In this document: piece by piece, positions 35,201-44,601 of the stretch
Position numbering within the stretch: position 1 is the first letter of the stretch
How the letters are laid out: each line of letters starts with the position of its first letter
From: Pectinophora gossypiella
Lineage: Eukaryota > Arthropoda > Insecta > Lepidoptera > Gelechiidae
Assembly: GCF_024362695.1 (NCBI RefSeq)
Contig: NC_065422.1
Span: forward strand, 62,001 to 126,000
Length of the DNA stretch: 64,000 nt
Direction of reading: 5' to 3'
Made by a program: the position numbers and the translations under genes
The notes under the pieces: model-generated
Database searches by the model: none
The model's input: the letters and a program-made list of their open reading frames with translations, nothing else
Told to the model about the DNA's origin: nothing

Positions 35201-36378
35201 AATAAAACTCATTGTTAATAGTCTGTGTGCTTTCGAATGATGCATAAGATAGCAGCCCTCGCGACATGGCGAGCGCATCGCGAATAATATCGAGGGCTTC
35301 GACTTATAGCCGTACAATGTCTATATTACATAGATTCACTGCATCTATTGGTTGAAGCCTTCGAAATATTTCGCGTCGCGGTTGTCGTGCAGACCCTGCA
35401 GGAGAGAAAAATAAGAGTGCAGCCTACTGCGAAGGAGATAGACAAAGAAAATGTATTATTTTGATAGCTGTCCTTTGCACAGTCACACCCTGGACATTTC
35501 ATACAAAATGCTTGTAATTACCATGTGCTTCTTAATGCGTATGTGTGAGCAAGACAGTATTAATTTATGAGTGACAATAATTACTGCCAAATGTTTGTAA
35601 GCTAGTTATAGTTCTGTCAAATTAAGTTAGCATCTATCACAATCTACTGTGACCTTTGCCTTACCAAAATGTTATGCTCAATCATATTCCAAGCTCTGGG
35701 ACGTAACATTAGTACAGGACACGTAGAGATGCTGAGTGGAGCTCCAGGAAGATTTCCTTTCAAAGCCAGGTTAATATTTTGAAAAGCCACCAATTGGTTC
35801 TTCCATGTCGGACAATGTCCATCGTCAAAGTCTACTTGTATTCCTTGGATGTCAGAGTTCAATGCTGATACAAAGTGAGCGGTGTTTGATGCAGACACGT
35901 CACCCAAATCTAAATGCCGGTTACTGAAAAAAAAAACACCATTATAGTTATTACATTTACTTACAAAATAATATATTAATGGCACCTAAATTGTTTCCTG
36001 TTAAGAAAAGAAACATTTTATTTGGTATATTATTTATGTACCATAATAATTACCTAATTATAAACTTAAAGGAATAGGTGGCCTTTGCCCAGTAGTGAAA
36101 TCTATAATCTAGATTAGATGTACTTACAGCAGTCTTGTAGGCAATGGAGCAATGTTCCAAGTTTTATCGTTTCTCTCTATTGACTTTTTGAACTCTAATG
36201 TAGGTCGAGTTTGCAAGTCTACCAAACGTTTTAAACGATTTTTATACAGCAGGTCGATTTTGGAATCAAATTCTCTATGTAAATTCACTAAAAAGTCTTT
36301 TGCAGCCTTGCTAAATATGTTCTTCTGAACTTCTTCAAGTTTAGGCGGTGGAGATTGTAAAAGAATTATATCTGCCAT
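29270..36378 (-). CDS. Malate synthase (glyoxylate shunt)
   Basis: Condenses glyoxylate with acetyl-CoA to malate. Seven exons on the minus strand: 36378-36128, 35923-35665, 34792-34465, 33194-33020, 32297-32189, 30650-30396 and 29521-29270 (stop). They join in frame with GT-AG introns to 1629 bp, 542 aa, close to bacterial/plant malate synthase A. Visible blocks are VDFDDGHCPTWKN and VLMLRPRAWN (exon 2), GPYFYLSKLEG and ACVLIENI with LNCGIWDY (exon 3), ATCHARGAPATGGMAA (exon 4), GVDGFMVYDSRVVP (exon 5) and VEDSATAEISRTQIWQW (exon 6). The protein ends in SNL, similar to a peroxisomal PTS1 tripeptide but not the canonical SKL. No isocitrate lyase is seen in the window. Introns carry several MITEs, a SINE and a tRNA-like sequence. 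Confidence 0.92.
29607..29750. mobile_element. MITE family 'GTCATGAGCAATATAATG', copy 3
   Basis: Ends CAGTCACGAGCAT and GCTCATGACTG form an inverted repeat. The core 'gcgacagagtcctaaagtgg' matches the copy at 1214-1356. It sits in the last intron of malate synthase. Confidence 0.65.
30195..30370. mobile_element. MITE family 'AAGGCCACATTGAAGCAATTC', diverged copy
   Basis: Contains 'aaggccacattgaagcaatt' and 'atttgacatttggcaacatt'. The right arm is degraded. Confidence 0.5.
30838..30911 (+). tRNA. tRNA-Lys(CUU)-like gene or tRNA pseudogene
   Basis: The cloverleaf is visible. Acceptor arms GCCCAGC and GTTGGGC pair, with one G-U. The D arm is GCTCAGTAGGTAGAGC. The anticodon arm TGAGACTCTTAATCTCA carries CTT. 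The T arm is GTGGGTTCCAGCCCCAC. Two oddities argue against a fully normal gene: one extra base between the acceptor and D stems, and C instead of a purine after TTC in the T loop. No intron is seen. Related sequences 'gcggcacgagggctggaggt' and 'gcggcacgacgggcggaggt' flank it on both sides. Confidence 0.6.
31008..31163. mobile_element. MITE family 'AAGGCCACATTGAAGCAATTC', complete palindromic copy
   Basis: The two halves are nearly perfect inverted copies ('aaaaaggccatatcgaagca ... cgtctaataaag' and 'ctttattagacgaattgctt ... ggcctttttaa'). This is the best copy for defining the family. Confidence 0.75.
31884..32133 (-). mobile_element. tRNA-derived SINE (family 2)
   Basis: Reverse-complement copy of the unit at 10893-11190, from 'ggtccccactgcttgggcac' to 'gcgccaccgagctcctc'. 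It begins right after a TATCGATAG-rich relic (about 31800-31865). It lies in intron 5 of malate synthase. Confidence 0.8.
32359..32699. mobile_element. MITE family 'GGCCCCGATTCCTGCAGACACC', copy 3
   Basis: Right end 'gtgtctgcaggaatcggggc'. The left end is truncated at 'taattttattttcagttata'. Confidence 0.6.
33254..33629. mobile_element. MITE family 'GGCCCCGATTCCTGCAGACACC', copy 4
   Basis: Left end 'tggtgctaattcctgtaaat', right end 'gtctgcaggaatcggggcca'. The palindromic internal parts include 'taagttatatctgtcatttt'. Confidence 0.65.
33689..33952. mobile_element. MITE split by a truncated SINE, 9-bp target duplication
   Basis: The MITE is of the 'AAGGCC...GAAGCAATTC' family. It is interrupted at 33776-33880 by the 3' part of SINE family 2 ('gggcccgcgtgatggtttaa ... 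ttaatgggctggtgatg'). The nine bases ATGTCAACA stand directly before and after the insert. Confidence 0.7.
34837..35143. mobile_element. MITE family 'TTAGTGACATCGTAACGAA', copy 2, with nested fold-back element
   Basis: The outer element starts 'gtgttagtgacatcgtaaca' and ends 'ttcgttacgatgactaacac'. At about 34957-35061 it holds a nearly perfect palindrome, 'cgggttcttaccgcgtttaa ... ttaaacgcggtaagaacccg'. The 11 bases ACACAAAAAGT occur on both sides of that insert. Confidence 0.65.
35345..35395 (-). other. Exon-like segment in malate synthase intron 2
   Basis: Preceded by a good acceptor (ctctcctgcag), it reads GLHDNRDAKYFEGFNQ then a stop, in the same phase (0) as the end of exon 2. It is less AT-rich than its surroundings. 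If used as an alternative last exon it would give a truncated protein without the catalytic core. I do not recognise the peptide. It could also be a relic of another gene. Confidence 0.25.
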
Positions 36379-36685
36379 TACAATTTCTTTTCTGAAAGTC
36401 GTATTTAATCAGGTAAGTACACAATGATCACTGCACTTGAATCGTGTTAACAACTGCCTTTAATGCCTTCTATCAAATCAATCGTAAACACGGAAGACTT
36501 GAAGTTTGAACTAGCTCGGGGGTTTTGTTATCTTACCTATCTATCCATATCCACCTGACATTTATCGATAATAATAAAGTATCGATTTTAATTTATTTAG
36601 CCAATAGACCTATTCTCGATACTCGACCGAGTCGATCGATTCTCTATGTGATTCACAACATCCCTATCTTTAAAAAAATTACGAT
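36379..36685. promoter_or_regulatory. Start of the divergent interval between malate synthase and TLS1-like gene
   Basis: The malate synthase ATG (36378, minus) and TLS1 ATG (37738, plus) are divergent, so both promoters must lie in 36379-37737. Much of that interval is taken up by retroposon family R copies. Two ATCGAT motifs (about 36566 and 36583) could be DREF-like sites. No TATA box is evident. Confidence 0.3.
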
Positions 36686-37128
36686 CGTCTATGGTTTTTT
36701 TTTTTTTTTTGGCTTTTCGGCGGGAAACGGGAACGGGACAGTTGCTTTCTTCATTGAGTAATCTAAATAATTAATACGAAGTGGTGTTTTGTGGTTAATG
36801 ATCGCATTAAGTTAGTCGGAAGACATTCGCGAGTGTTATTATATTGGAGTATTCAATAAACAAAGTGTATCTGCCTATTTTCGCTTCGTGCTGGGAAGCC
36901 GCTTCATAACTCAAAAGTTTATGCGGACTTTTGAGTTAATTCGTTTGGGGTTCGGAGTAGGAGTCTACTCCGAGGGTGGGGGCTTAGGTTTCATCATCAT
37001 CACCTTTCATCATTTCATTAATCATCAAGAAAAAAAATACGTCAGACATGGCTGTATGGGCATAGTTCCCTTTGCCTTACCCTTCGGGGAAAACCAAAAC
37101 AAAAAAAAAAAAAAACGTCTATGGTTTT
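36686..37128 (+). mobile_element. Poly(A)-tailed retroposon family R, copy 2, with 13-bp TSD
   Basis: The body (36699-37115) is nearly identical to the copy at 13490-13892, including 'cggagtaggagtctactccg' and 'ccttcggggaaaac' before the A tail. CGTCTATGGTTTT is repeated at both ends (36686-36698 and 37116-37128). Near-identity suggests recent activity. Confidence 0.8.
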
Positions 37129-37143
37129 GTTCATTCGTTCGTG

Positions 37144-37470
37144 GCGGGCGTGTTGGACGTCTTGGCGGGAACGGGACGGTTGCTTTCTTCACTGAATAAC
37201 AAGGACCAAGTATTTGCTGAATAAACTAAATAATTAAAAGGAATGGGTTTTTTGTGGTTAATGATCACATTTAGTCGGAAAACATTTGCGATAGTGTTAT
37301 TATTTCGTTTCGTGCCAAGAAGCCGCTTCATAACTCAATTGAGTTAATTCGTTCCGGGTTTGGAGTGGGAATCTGCCTTTAGGGTATTTATTCATCGTCA
37401 TCACCTTTCATCATTAAAATTTGATTCAAGAAAAAATACATCATCATCAAGAAAAAATACCCGTTTATTT
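37144..37470 (+). mobile_element. Retroposon family R, diverged copy 3
   Basis: Shares 'ggcgggaacgggacggttgc', 'agccgcttcataactca' and 'catcacctttcatcatt' with copies 1 and 2, with many changes. It ends about 270 bp before the TLS1-like start codon. Confidence 0.65.
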
Positions 37471-37737
37471 GCTATTCTACCAAAGTTTACTGCCATGACA
37501 TGATTGTTGGACCATGATTAGGCGGTCATTTCGTTCTCATTCGTTCAGTAATGTAATGTCAATTCTTGCTTTGGTGCCTTGTGTGTGTGTGGTGCTTTGT
37601 GCGTCGTGGATTGTCTTTTTGTGCTTTTGCCATTATAAAATATACACTTAAAGGCAAAGTAAAGCATTATTAATACTGTATTATTTTGTCTTCGTCTGAA
37701 ACTACTAATTCATTACTATTATTTATTATTAACATCT

Positions 37738-38954
37738 ATGAATATAATCAATATGTCGGAAGAGGTGTCAGAAAAGTCCGAAGTCGAGATAAAATTCAAA
37801 CCCAAGAAACCTAGGTGCCTTCGGCAAAGAATAAAGACAGAAGATGATGAATCTGAAGATGAAGAACTTATTTTGGCGAAATTGGAAGAAACAAGACAAA
37901 TACAGAAACTTCGAGAACGTCCAAACGGCGTCAGTATTATTGCTTTAGCGACAGGTGAAAAGGCGAGTTTACAGGAAGAGATTACATGCAAAGATCCTTT
38001 TAAAGTGAAAGCGGGTGGCATGGTGAATATGCAGGCATTGAAGAGTGGCAAAGTGAAACAAGTAGACGACGCTTATGATACTGGTATTGGCACACAGTTT
38101 TCTGCAGAGACAAATAAACGTGATGAAGATGAAGAGATGATGAAATATATTGAAGAGCAGTTGGCCAAAAGAAAAGGTAAGAGGGTTTTGCATTAATTCT
38201 CGAGTTATTTGATATACAAGTGATTTGGTTTAGAGACACCCCAACTGTTCTAGCAGATGACATTCTAATCAAACTTATTGGTACAAACTTTCACTTTTTA
38301 TTTTTCTCTTTACTTATTACTTACCTATATATATAAATGGAATGCTTGATGATTGTTTATTGTGTTGTTGTATTTATAATCTATATGATGACATAATGAT
38401 GTATTATTTATAATGATGTGCGAGGTGAAATATATTATAATAAACAAAATTTATTATTATTTACAGAAGGAAAAAAGCAAGACTGGAAAGATTCAGAGCA
38501 AAATGACAACTTGAAATATCTATCACCTGAAGAGGCTGCATTACTATCCCTGCCTGAACATCTGCGAGTATCTTCCACACATAGATCTGAAGAAATGTTG
38601 TCCAATCAAATGCTTAGTGGTATACCTGAAGTCGATTTAGGTATAGATGCAAAAATTAAAAATATAGAAGCAACTGAAGATGCAAAAATGAAACTTCTTT
38701 GGGAGCAACAAAACAAAAAAGATGGCCCATCTCAGTTTGTACCAACAAACATGGCTGTTAACTTTGTTCAACATAATAGGTTCAATATTGATGGTGATAA
38801 TTCAAAAAAACGGAAGATAGAAAAACAACCACCCAAGGTGTTAAACAATGCAATTGATGAAACTATAGACAAAATTGTGAAGAAAGCTAAAGGAGAACGG
38901 GCAACAGATGATTACCATTATGAGAAATTCAAGAAACAGTTTAGAAGATACTAA
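37738..38954 (+). CDS. Telomere length and silencing protein 1 homolog (TLS1 / C9orf78 family)
   Basis: Members of this family (hepatocellular carcinoma-associated antigen 59 domain) associate with the spliceosome in the nucleus. Two exons: 37738-38176 and 38467-38954 (stop). The intron is GT-AG and they join in frame to 927 bp, 308 aa. Family blocks are RPNGVSIIALATGEK, GTQFSAETNKRDEDEEMMKY, RVSSTHRSEEMLSNQMLSGI, PEVDLGIDAKIKNIEATEDA, QFVPTNMAVNFVQHNRFN and the C-terminal ERATDDYHYEKFKKQFRRY. The protein is highly charged. The first ATG was taken (MNIINMSEE); the second Met, at residue 6, is equally possible. Confidence 0.92.
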
Positions 38955-39073
38955 TTGTTCAGCAAAAAAAGGAATTCAAACTTGGTTACAGCAGGAAATA
39001 ACTGCTTCCACATTGTTGTTCTTTAACCTCACTGGTTCTTACATTAAGCTAATAGGTAAAGGTACCTATTTAT

Positions 39074-39079
39074 AATAAA
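39074..39079 (+). terminator. Candidate poly(A) signal of the TLS1-like gene
   Basis: AATAAA, about 120 bp after the stop codon. Confidence 0.4.
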
Positions 39080-39765
39080 TGAATTTTTACATTCCTAAAA
39101 AGAAGTTGAAAATTATCATCCATGTTTGCTTGCATATTGTGGGTCACATTGTCTTTGTTTACATAGTTCTGTGAGTTATTAACAGTCCAGTGTTTAATTA
39201 CTATATTGTTCTTATTACAATAATAAGTAATTATATAGTAATTGGTTACTGTTGATTATGAAGATTAGTGTTGTTGATTTTATTGGAATCTTTATGGGAA
39301 CATTGTCGGAGTATTGCAACCATATTTATTTTCATATAAAATGTCTCTAAAATGTTGATTGCTCTGTGAACTGACTCCGTGACTGGTGAATTAATCTTAA
39401 AACCATTTTTTTATTGTAATACCTACTATAGGTACCTATTTCAATTGAACACCTAATTTATATGTTCAGAAAATAATAAAATAGAAAAACACATCAACCA
39501 AAAAAATACTACAATATATCTTAAAAACCTAATAAACAGTAGGGGTGGGGGGGCACTTTGATACACAAAAATTCAATTTCTTTTCTGATGACCCTAAAGC
39601 ATTATATTTAAATATTTGTTTTGATGTGTGCATTGGCTAATATGTCAGCTTATATTTTGGCTACGCAAAAACTGGCGACGTATAGAGATAAACTGACTTT
39701 AAGAAAAAAACATTTTTGTATCTCTCATAACTTGCAACTCTAATCGCCAAAGTCTAATATACGAA

Positions 39766-40525
39766 TTAAGATGACTTAATTGGAACCGAAATTACGAGAT
39801 TCAGTTTTTGAATGAACTGGAGGAGCTCCAGTGGCCCTTTACCACTTATATCTTCCTCTGATTCAGAACAGGCAACAAACTGCTGGAGGCGCTTCCGCTC
39901 CATCTGAAACTCGTCCTTGTAGATGTCTTCTAATACATGGGAAAGATCATACTCGAACTTGCTGTCCAAAAGTTTCGCTGGCATCAAAAATCCGAACTTG
40001 TCCGATATTTGTTGAATTTGCTGGAATCGAGTCGTCATTTCTGGAATGATCTTGTTGAATGATGCGAACACCTCTCGACGGATTTCCTTCTCGTGAGACA
40101 AAGCTGCATCTGCAGAATATTTATCGCCATGCATGCGTTTTTTCCTGCGAATTCTTCTCGTTTTGAGTTCGATTCCGAGGTTTTCGCAGAGACTCTTAGC
40201 AAAGTCAATTGCCTCTTGCACGAAACGGTCTCTACTTTCCACTAAGAGGGTTTTGAAAGCGCAATGTTTCTGAGCACATTTATCCACACTTAGTCGTCGT
40301 TGCTGCAGGTAAATCTGTGCGTCATCTACTTCAGGTAGCATTGCACCCCAAAAGCCAAGAAAAGTTTGAAAGTTAAATGGCTCCTGATCTTGTTTCGGAA
40401 GTTTGAGATGAATCTGTTAATTGTTCCAGTACCTCAAGAACTACTTCAAACTTATTTTTAAGCATCTTGACAGCTACATGTCTAGCGCTCCAGCGCGTTT
40501 CAGTGACTCGTTTCACTGGTGGGCC
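39766..40525 (-). pseudogene. hAT transposase fragment, ZMYM1-like
   Basis: On the minus strand, the stretch RVTETRWSARHVAVKML (about 40430-40510) is followed after a stop by a 191-aa frame with VDDAQIYLQQRRLSVDKCA, RRIRRKKRMHGD and GPLELLQFIQKLNLV. This order is typical of ZMYM1-like hAT transposases, ahead of the C-terminal dimerisation domain. The N-terminal zinc fingers, catalytic N-half and dimerisation end are absent. Confidence 0.65.
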
Positions 40526-40684
40526 TGTGACGGCAACCACAGCAAACCAAATAATTGAGAAGGTAAACTATCAGGTGGAAAATCAATAGTGGCTATTGGA
40601 CTCACGATGTTGTGTGCAGGTGTGCATATGGTTCTCGATGGTCCTTCTGCAGACCATTTCATGCAGCGTTTTTCCCGTAATAGT

Positions 40685-41340
40685 ACACTTCTCATCAAAA
40701 AAATCGAAACACCTTGCAAGTTTACGTTTTGTCAGGATTATCAGAAAAATGTGTACATTTAGGAATAAATGTTAAATGTCGTTTAATAGTGAGTAATATG
40801 AGCTTATCAAATCTTAATGTTAATGTTCTAAATTTAAATGAATTTTTCATAGGTTTCGTATTTTGTTAAATGAGTCATTTTTATTCCGTATGGAGTATAA
40901 AGGAAATGGATAAAACAACACACGTAAATGAAAAAAAAATCTAAAAAACGTTTATTTAATAACTTGTATTCCCTCCCCGAGCTCTAATTACTGCTTCCAT
41001 ACGGTTCTTCATCGATCGGATGAGAGTCACGATCACATGCTGTGGTATATTGTCCCATTCCTCTTGGATTGCATCTTGCAGCTGGCTAAGTGTTTCTGGG
41101 GCAGGATCTCTTGCTCGAATTCGTCTCTTTAATTCATCCCACAGATGTTCAATGGGATTCATGTCCGGGCTTCTTGCTGGCCATTCCATAATAGAGATAT
41201 CGACTTCGTTAAGATAATCTCGTACGACGCCCGCGGTGTGAGCCCTAGCATTGTCGTGCATGAATATGAAGCCGTTGCCAATAAAATGTGCATAGGGCAT
41301 CACATGAGGCTCGAGACACTCTTCGACGTACCGATGACTA
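40685..41340 (-). pseudogene. Tc1-type transposase fragment with one terminal repeat
   Basis: A 115-codon frame on the minus strand includes FMHDNARAHTAGVVRDYL and EWPARSPDMNPIEHLWDEL, the second and third catalytic blocks (D...DE/E) of Tc1 transposases. The upstream codons Y-V-E-E-C-L-E-P-H-V are still readable to about 41330. The first catalytic D and the DNA-binding domain are missing. A Tc1-like end ('cttctcatcaaaaaaatcga') lies at about 40690. Confidence 0.75.
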
Positions 41341-42173
41341 ATATATTAAAGAAGATAAAAAAGTTTCGTCTTTGTATTATGCCAGAAGCGCGCACTCTTC
41401 CACTCTTCCAGACAACCTTCGGCAAAGGATAAGGTACATTTGTAGGGGAGACTGGGTACAATTTTGCTTATATCGTCCGTAGTATTGCCATTTATAAGCC
41501 GAGCAATGACGAATTTGGCTTAAATAAAAAGGTGTCTTTCGATCTACAAATGGGCAGTGCTATTTTATTACACGGTGTGATATTTTTAGTAGTACAATTT
41601 AAAAAAAAGACAATGGGTGGGGTCAAATGAAACACATGCAAATAATAGAAATTATAATATTTTAATATGCTTTATAGCACTGTTTCCAAACTTGTATCAG
41701 TCTTTAATACGTAAAGTAATAATAATTATTAATATTTAATGAACTAAACTATGTACTTCTTATAATGTTAACGAAAACAAACAAAATCAACTTTTTTCTT
41801 TAACTTTGATGACTCAGAGTCATTTAACAAAACAAACAAAAACTAAACACATTATTAAAAACTAAACACATTAAAAACAAAAAAGAAACATTTTCTACTA
41901 CCCTCATTCTAATCGGAGTCACAATGAGGGCAGACATAGGTAATACCTCCTTCTGTGCACTCCTTGTGAGCCCAAAGTTTACAAGTGGTACATTGTACCC
42001 ACTTCTCCAGATCTGCTCGCTGAATACGGTGACAAACAAACAATACAGTAGCACTCTTTCCTCTTCAGATGATAATGATTCCTGCTGTGTCTTATTTCTT
42101 TTCCCTTTTGTAGTATTTTTCTTTCCTTTTGTGGTATTTATTTTCATTTTTACTCCATCCAAACGTTTCTTAA

Positions 42174-44601
42174 CCCGGCGGGAGTGTGGTGAAGAAAACT
42201 TACATATGGTATGTGGCGGGATATGACATACCCCAATACAAATCCGCATTTAAAATAGTTTTTTCAATGAAATTACATGAAATGAGAGGTGTATATTATA
42301 TTTTACATTTATTTGCGTGGAATAAAAATGAAAAATTCTGTATATTTTACATATTTTTATTAATTAATCGAATGAGATCGAGAATACTAGTTTTTAGTAA
42401 CAAAAATATCATCCTCTTTTAAAAATCACAAAAAAAACGAGTTTTACTTTAACAAAAAAAAAACCTTGAAACTTAAAGAACATGAGATCTTAGACCAAAT
42501 AAAAATATAAAACCTTAGAAAATAGGCTAGGAACACCTTAGAAATTTTGGTCAAAATCAGCACATTTTTTGCAAGAAAAATTGCATGTTCTAGGCATATG
42601 GCCTTTCCACACCCCGTACATGCGTATTTTGTTTTGCGATCTTTGTTGCGTGAGCAATCTACACAACGAGTGTATTTTCCAGGTTCATTTTGGACTACTG
42701 GGCGCTGCGGTACATTAATTTGAGAAGAAATTTTCTGGCGAATACACACAGGAATATTTTTTTTTATCTCCTCGTGACTGCAAATGCGTATACACCAAAC
42801 TTAATCCCAAATTGCGGAGAAATTCTGTACGTTTAGTCGTTTTGTTGGCATTTTCTTGAAATATTATGTTAGCATTGATACCTGCCATATTTAAAAGTCC
42901 ATAGAAGATCGTCATTGGCCAGCGTTTGCTATTGCGAGAGACATCGTAAGTTGCGCTCAGTTCATCGACAACATCTACTCCAGCTTTCGTTGAGTTATAG
43001 AAAGTAATCATTTCCGGTTTTCTCTTATCTCCAGTACTCTCATCAATTTTACCGTCGTGGTGAAGAGTGGACATTGCAATTACCACTTTATTCTTTTTAG
43101 GAGAATAGGAGACTAAAGTGATATCTTTCTGGAAACCAAACGTCGAACTCCCTGGTTGCTTTCCGGTCTTCAAAAAAGCTGGTGGAATGCATCGCTTGTT
43201 TTTGCGCACAGTTCCAATGGAAGTCAGTCTATGTTCTTTCAACAGATGCATCATTAATTCGTGACTGGTAAACCAATTGTCAAACGTCAAATTGCGTTTT
43301 GACTTCGATATCGGTTGAATCAACCTATCCACCACATCAAAAGCGCTGTTACTTTGATTGTACATCCCTACGGGCTGCCTTCCTGCATATACCTCTAAAT
43401 TCAAAACGTAGTAAGATTTAGCATCAACAAGTGCTTGAATTTTGATGCCATATTTTGCAGGCTTGCTTGGAATGTACACTCGAAATGGGCAGCGTCCCCG
43501 AAAGGCCAATAACATCTCGTCAATGGTCATATACTTATGTGGAACATAGACTTCTTGGCATCGCTGTACAAATTTATCAAAAAGCTCTCTAATATGAGCC
43601 ATATTATCTAACGCTTTTCGTGCCTCTCTCGTAGATTTATCGTCAAAACGAATACAACTTTGTAAAAAATAAAATCGTTGCAATGACATGGTAGTATGAA
43701 ATATGTCGACTCCTGTTCCATCTGTCCTCCATAAATCTTTCAGGCTCTGACGGCTTGACTTGATTAAACCAGCGATGTATAATAACCCAATAAAAGCATC
43801 GAGTTCTGAAGAGGTCGTTTCTTTCATAAAATATAGTCTTGAAGGGTCCTTGCAAAGTAGTTGTCGTCTCAAGATTTCTTCGTTAGTGTGCACTAATATA
43901 ATCCCCTTCATTTCCTCTGTAAAGAATATATTCCAGCACTCACCTTCAGTTTTTGCATCTTTCGCTATACCTTTGGCTCCAGGGTGCTCATCAAGAATGT
44001 TTTCTGACCTAATTCGTACATTGGTACGGGGAGCTTGCTTGAACCACTTCTGGCCATCTTTAGATTTATAGTGAGGTGCATGGGTGCTTACTGTAGAGCG
44101 ACGACTTGTCCTCAGAGCTAAAAGAGGGATATTATCGTCCGAATCCCATTCACTGCTCTCTTCATATTCCAAATGTATGTCTTGCGTATCGGATTCCTGT
44201 TCATGTTCACTGCAATGATCGGATACTTCCGACAAGCTGGCTTCATCTGAAGAATGGTCTAAAACTTCATCTAGCAATGACGCAAGTCTTCTTTCACCGC
44301 TTTCTACCGACATTTTTATTTATAACCTAAAAATAAAGCAATAATTAGCTAATAAAACTAAACCAAGCGCAAAATAAATTTGTCACAAAACGCATACACC
44401 AAAAATGTGGCGGGGTGTGACATACCCCACAGACATTTGCACGCGTGTATTCCGAGCGCTGGCCGGCGCAACACTGCGATCACGCCACTTTCCCCTCCCG
44501 CAACCCCTCACCTCCAGCTACACAAAGCCGCTAAAATCAAAATAATATAGCGATTTGAACTGCACCTGGGGTATGTCACACCCCACCACACTCCCGCCGG
44601 G
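42174..44601 (-). mobile_element. piggyBac-type element 1, complete ends
   Basis: The terminal repeats CCCGGCGGGAGTGTGGTG and CACCACACTCCCGCCGGG are perfect inverted copies. TTAA stands directly outside both (42170-42173 and 44602-44605), the piggyBac signature. Sub-terminal motifs (GGTATGTCACACCCC-like) repeat at both ends. The element is 2428 bp and inserted into the pogo ORF. Confidence 0.92.
42555..44313 (-). CDS. piggyBac transposase (element 1), with C-terminal frameshifts
   Basis: The main frame 44313-42715 gives 532 aa. An acidic N-terminus is followed by the DDE_Tnp_1_7 domain, with MTIDEMLLAFRGRCPFR (first D), LTFDNWFTSHELM (second D) and KAGVDVVDELSATYDVSRNS (third D). After DKKKYSC the frame is lost in a run of nine A at about 42755-42763. 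One base less would continue into PVCIRQKISSQI and a cysteine-rich finger (RCVDCSRNK...YACTGCGKAICLEHA). A second slip at about 42585 precedes a CKKCADF-like end. The transposase core is intact. Homopolymer slips could be real mutations or assembly errors. Confidence 0.85.

Noticed and set aside
36888..37331. ORFs in the divergent promoter region
   Set aside because: They fall inside retroposon family R, and the other copy at 13490 does not keep them open.
40513..40719. 68-codon ORF between the hAT and Tc1 fragments
   Set aside because: May be hAT debris, but no conserved block is recognisable, so it is not reported as a feature.
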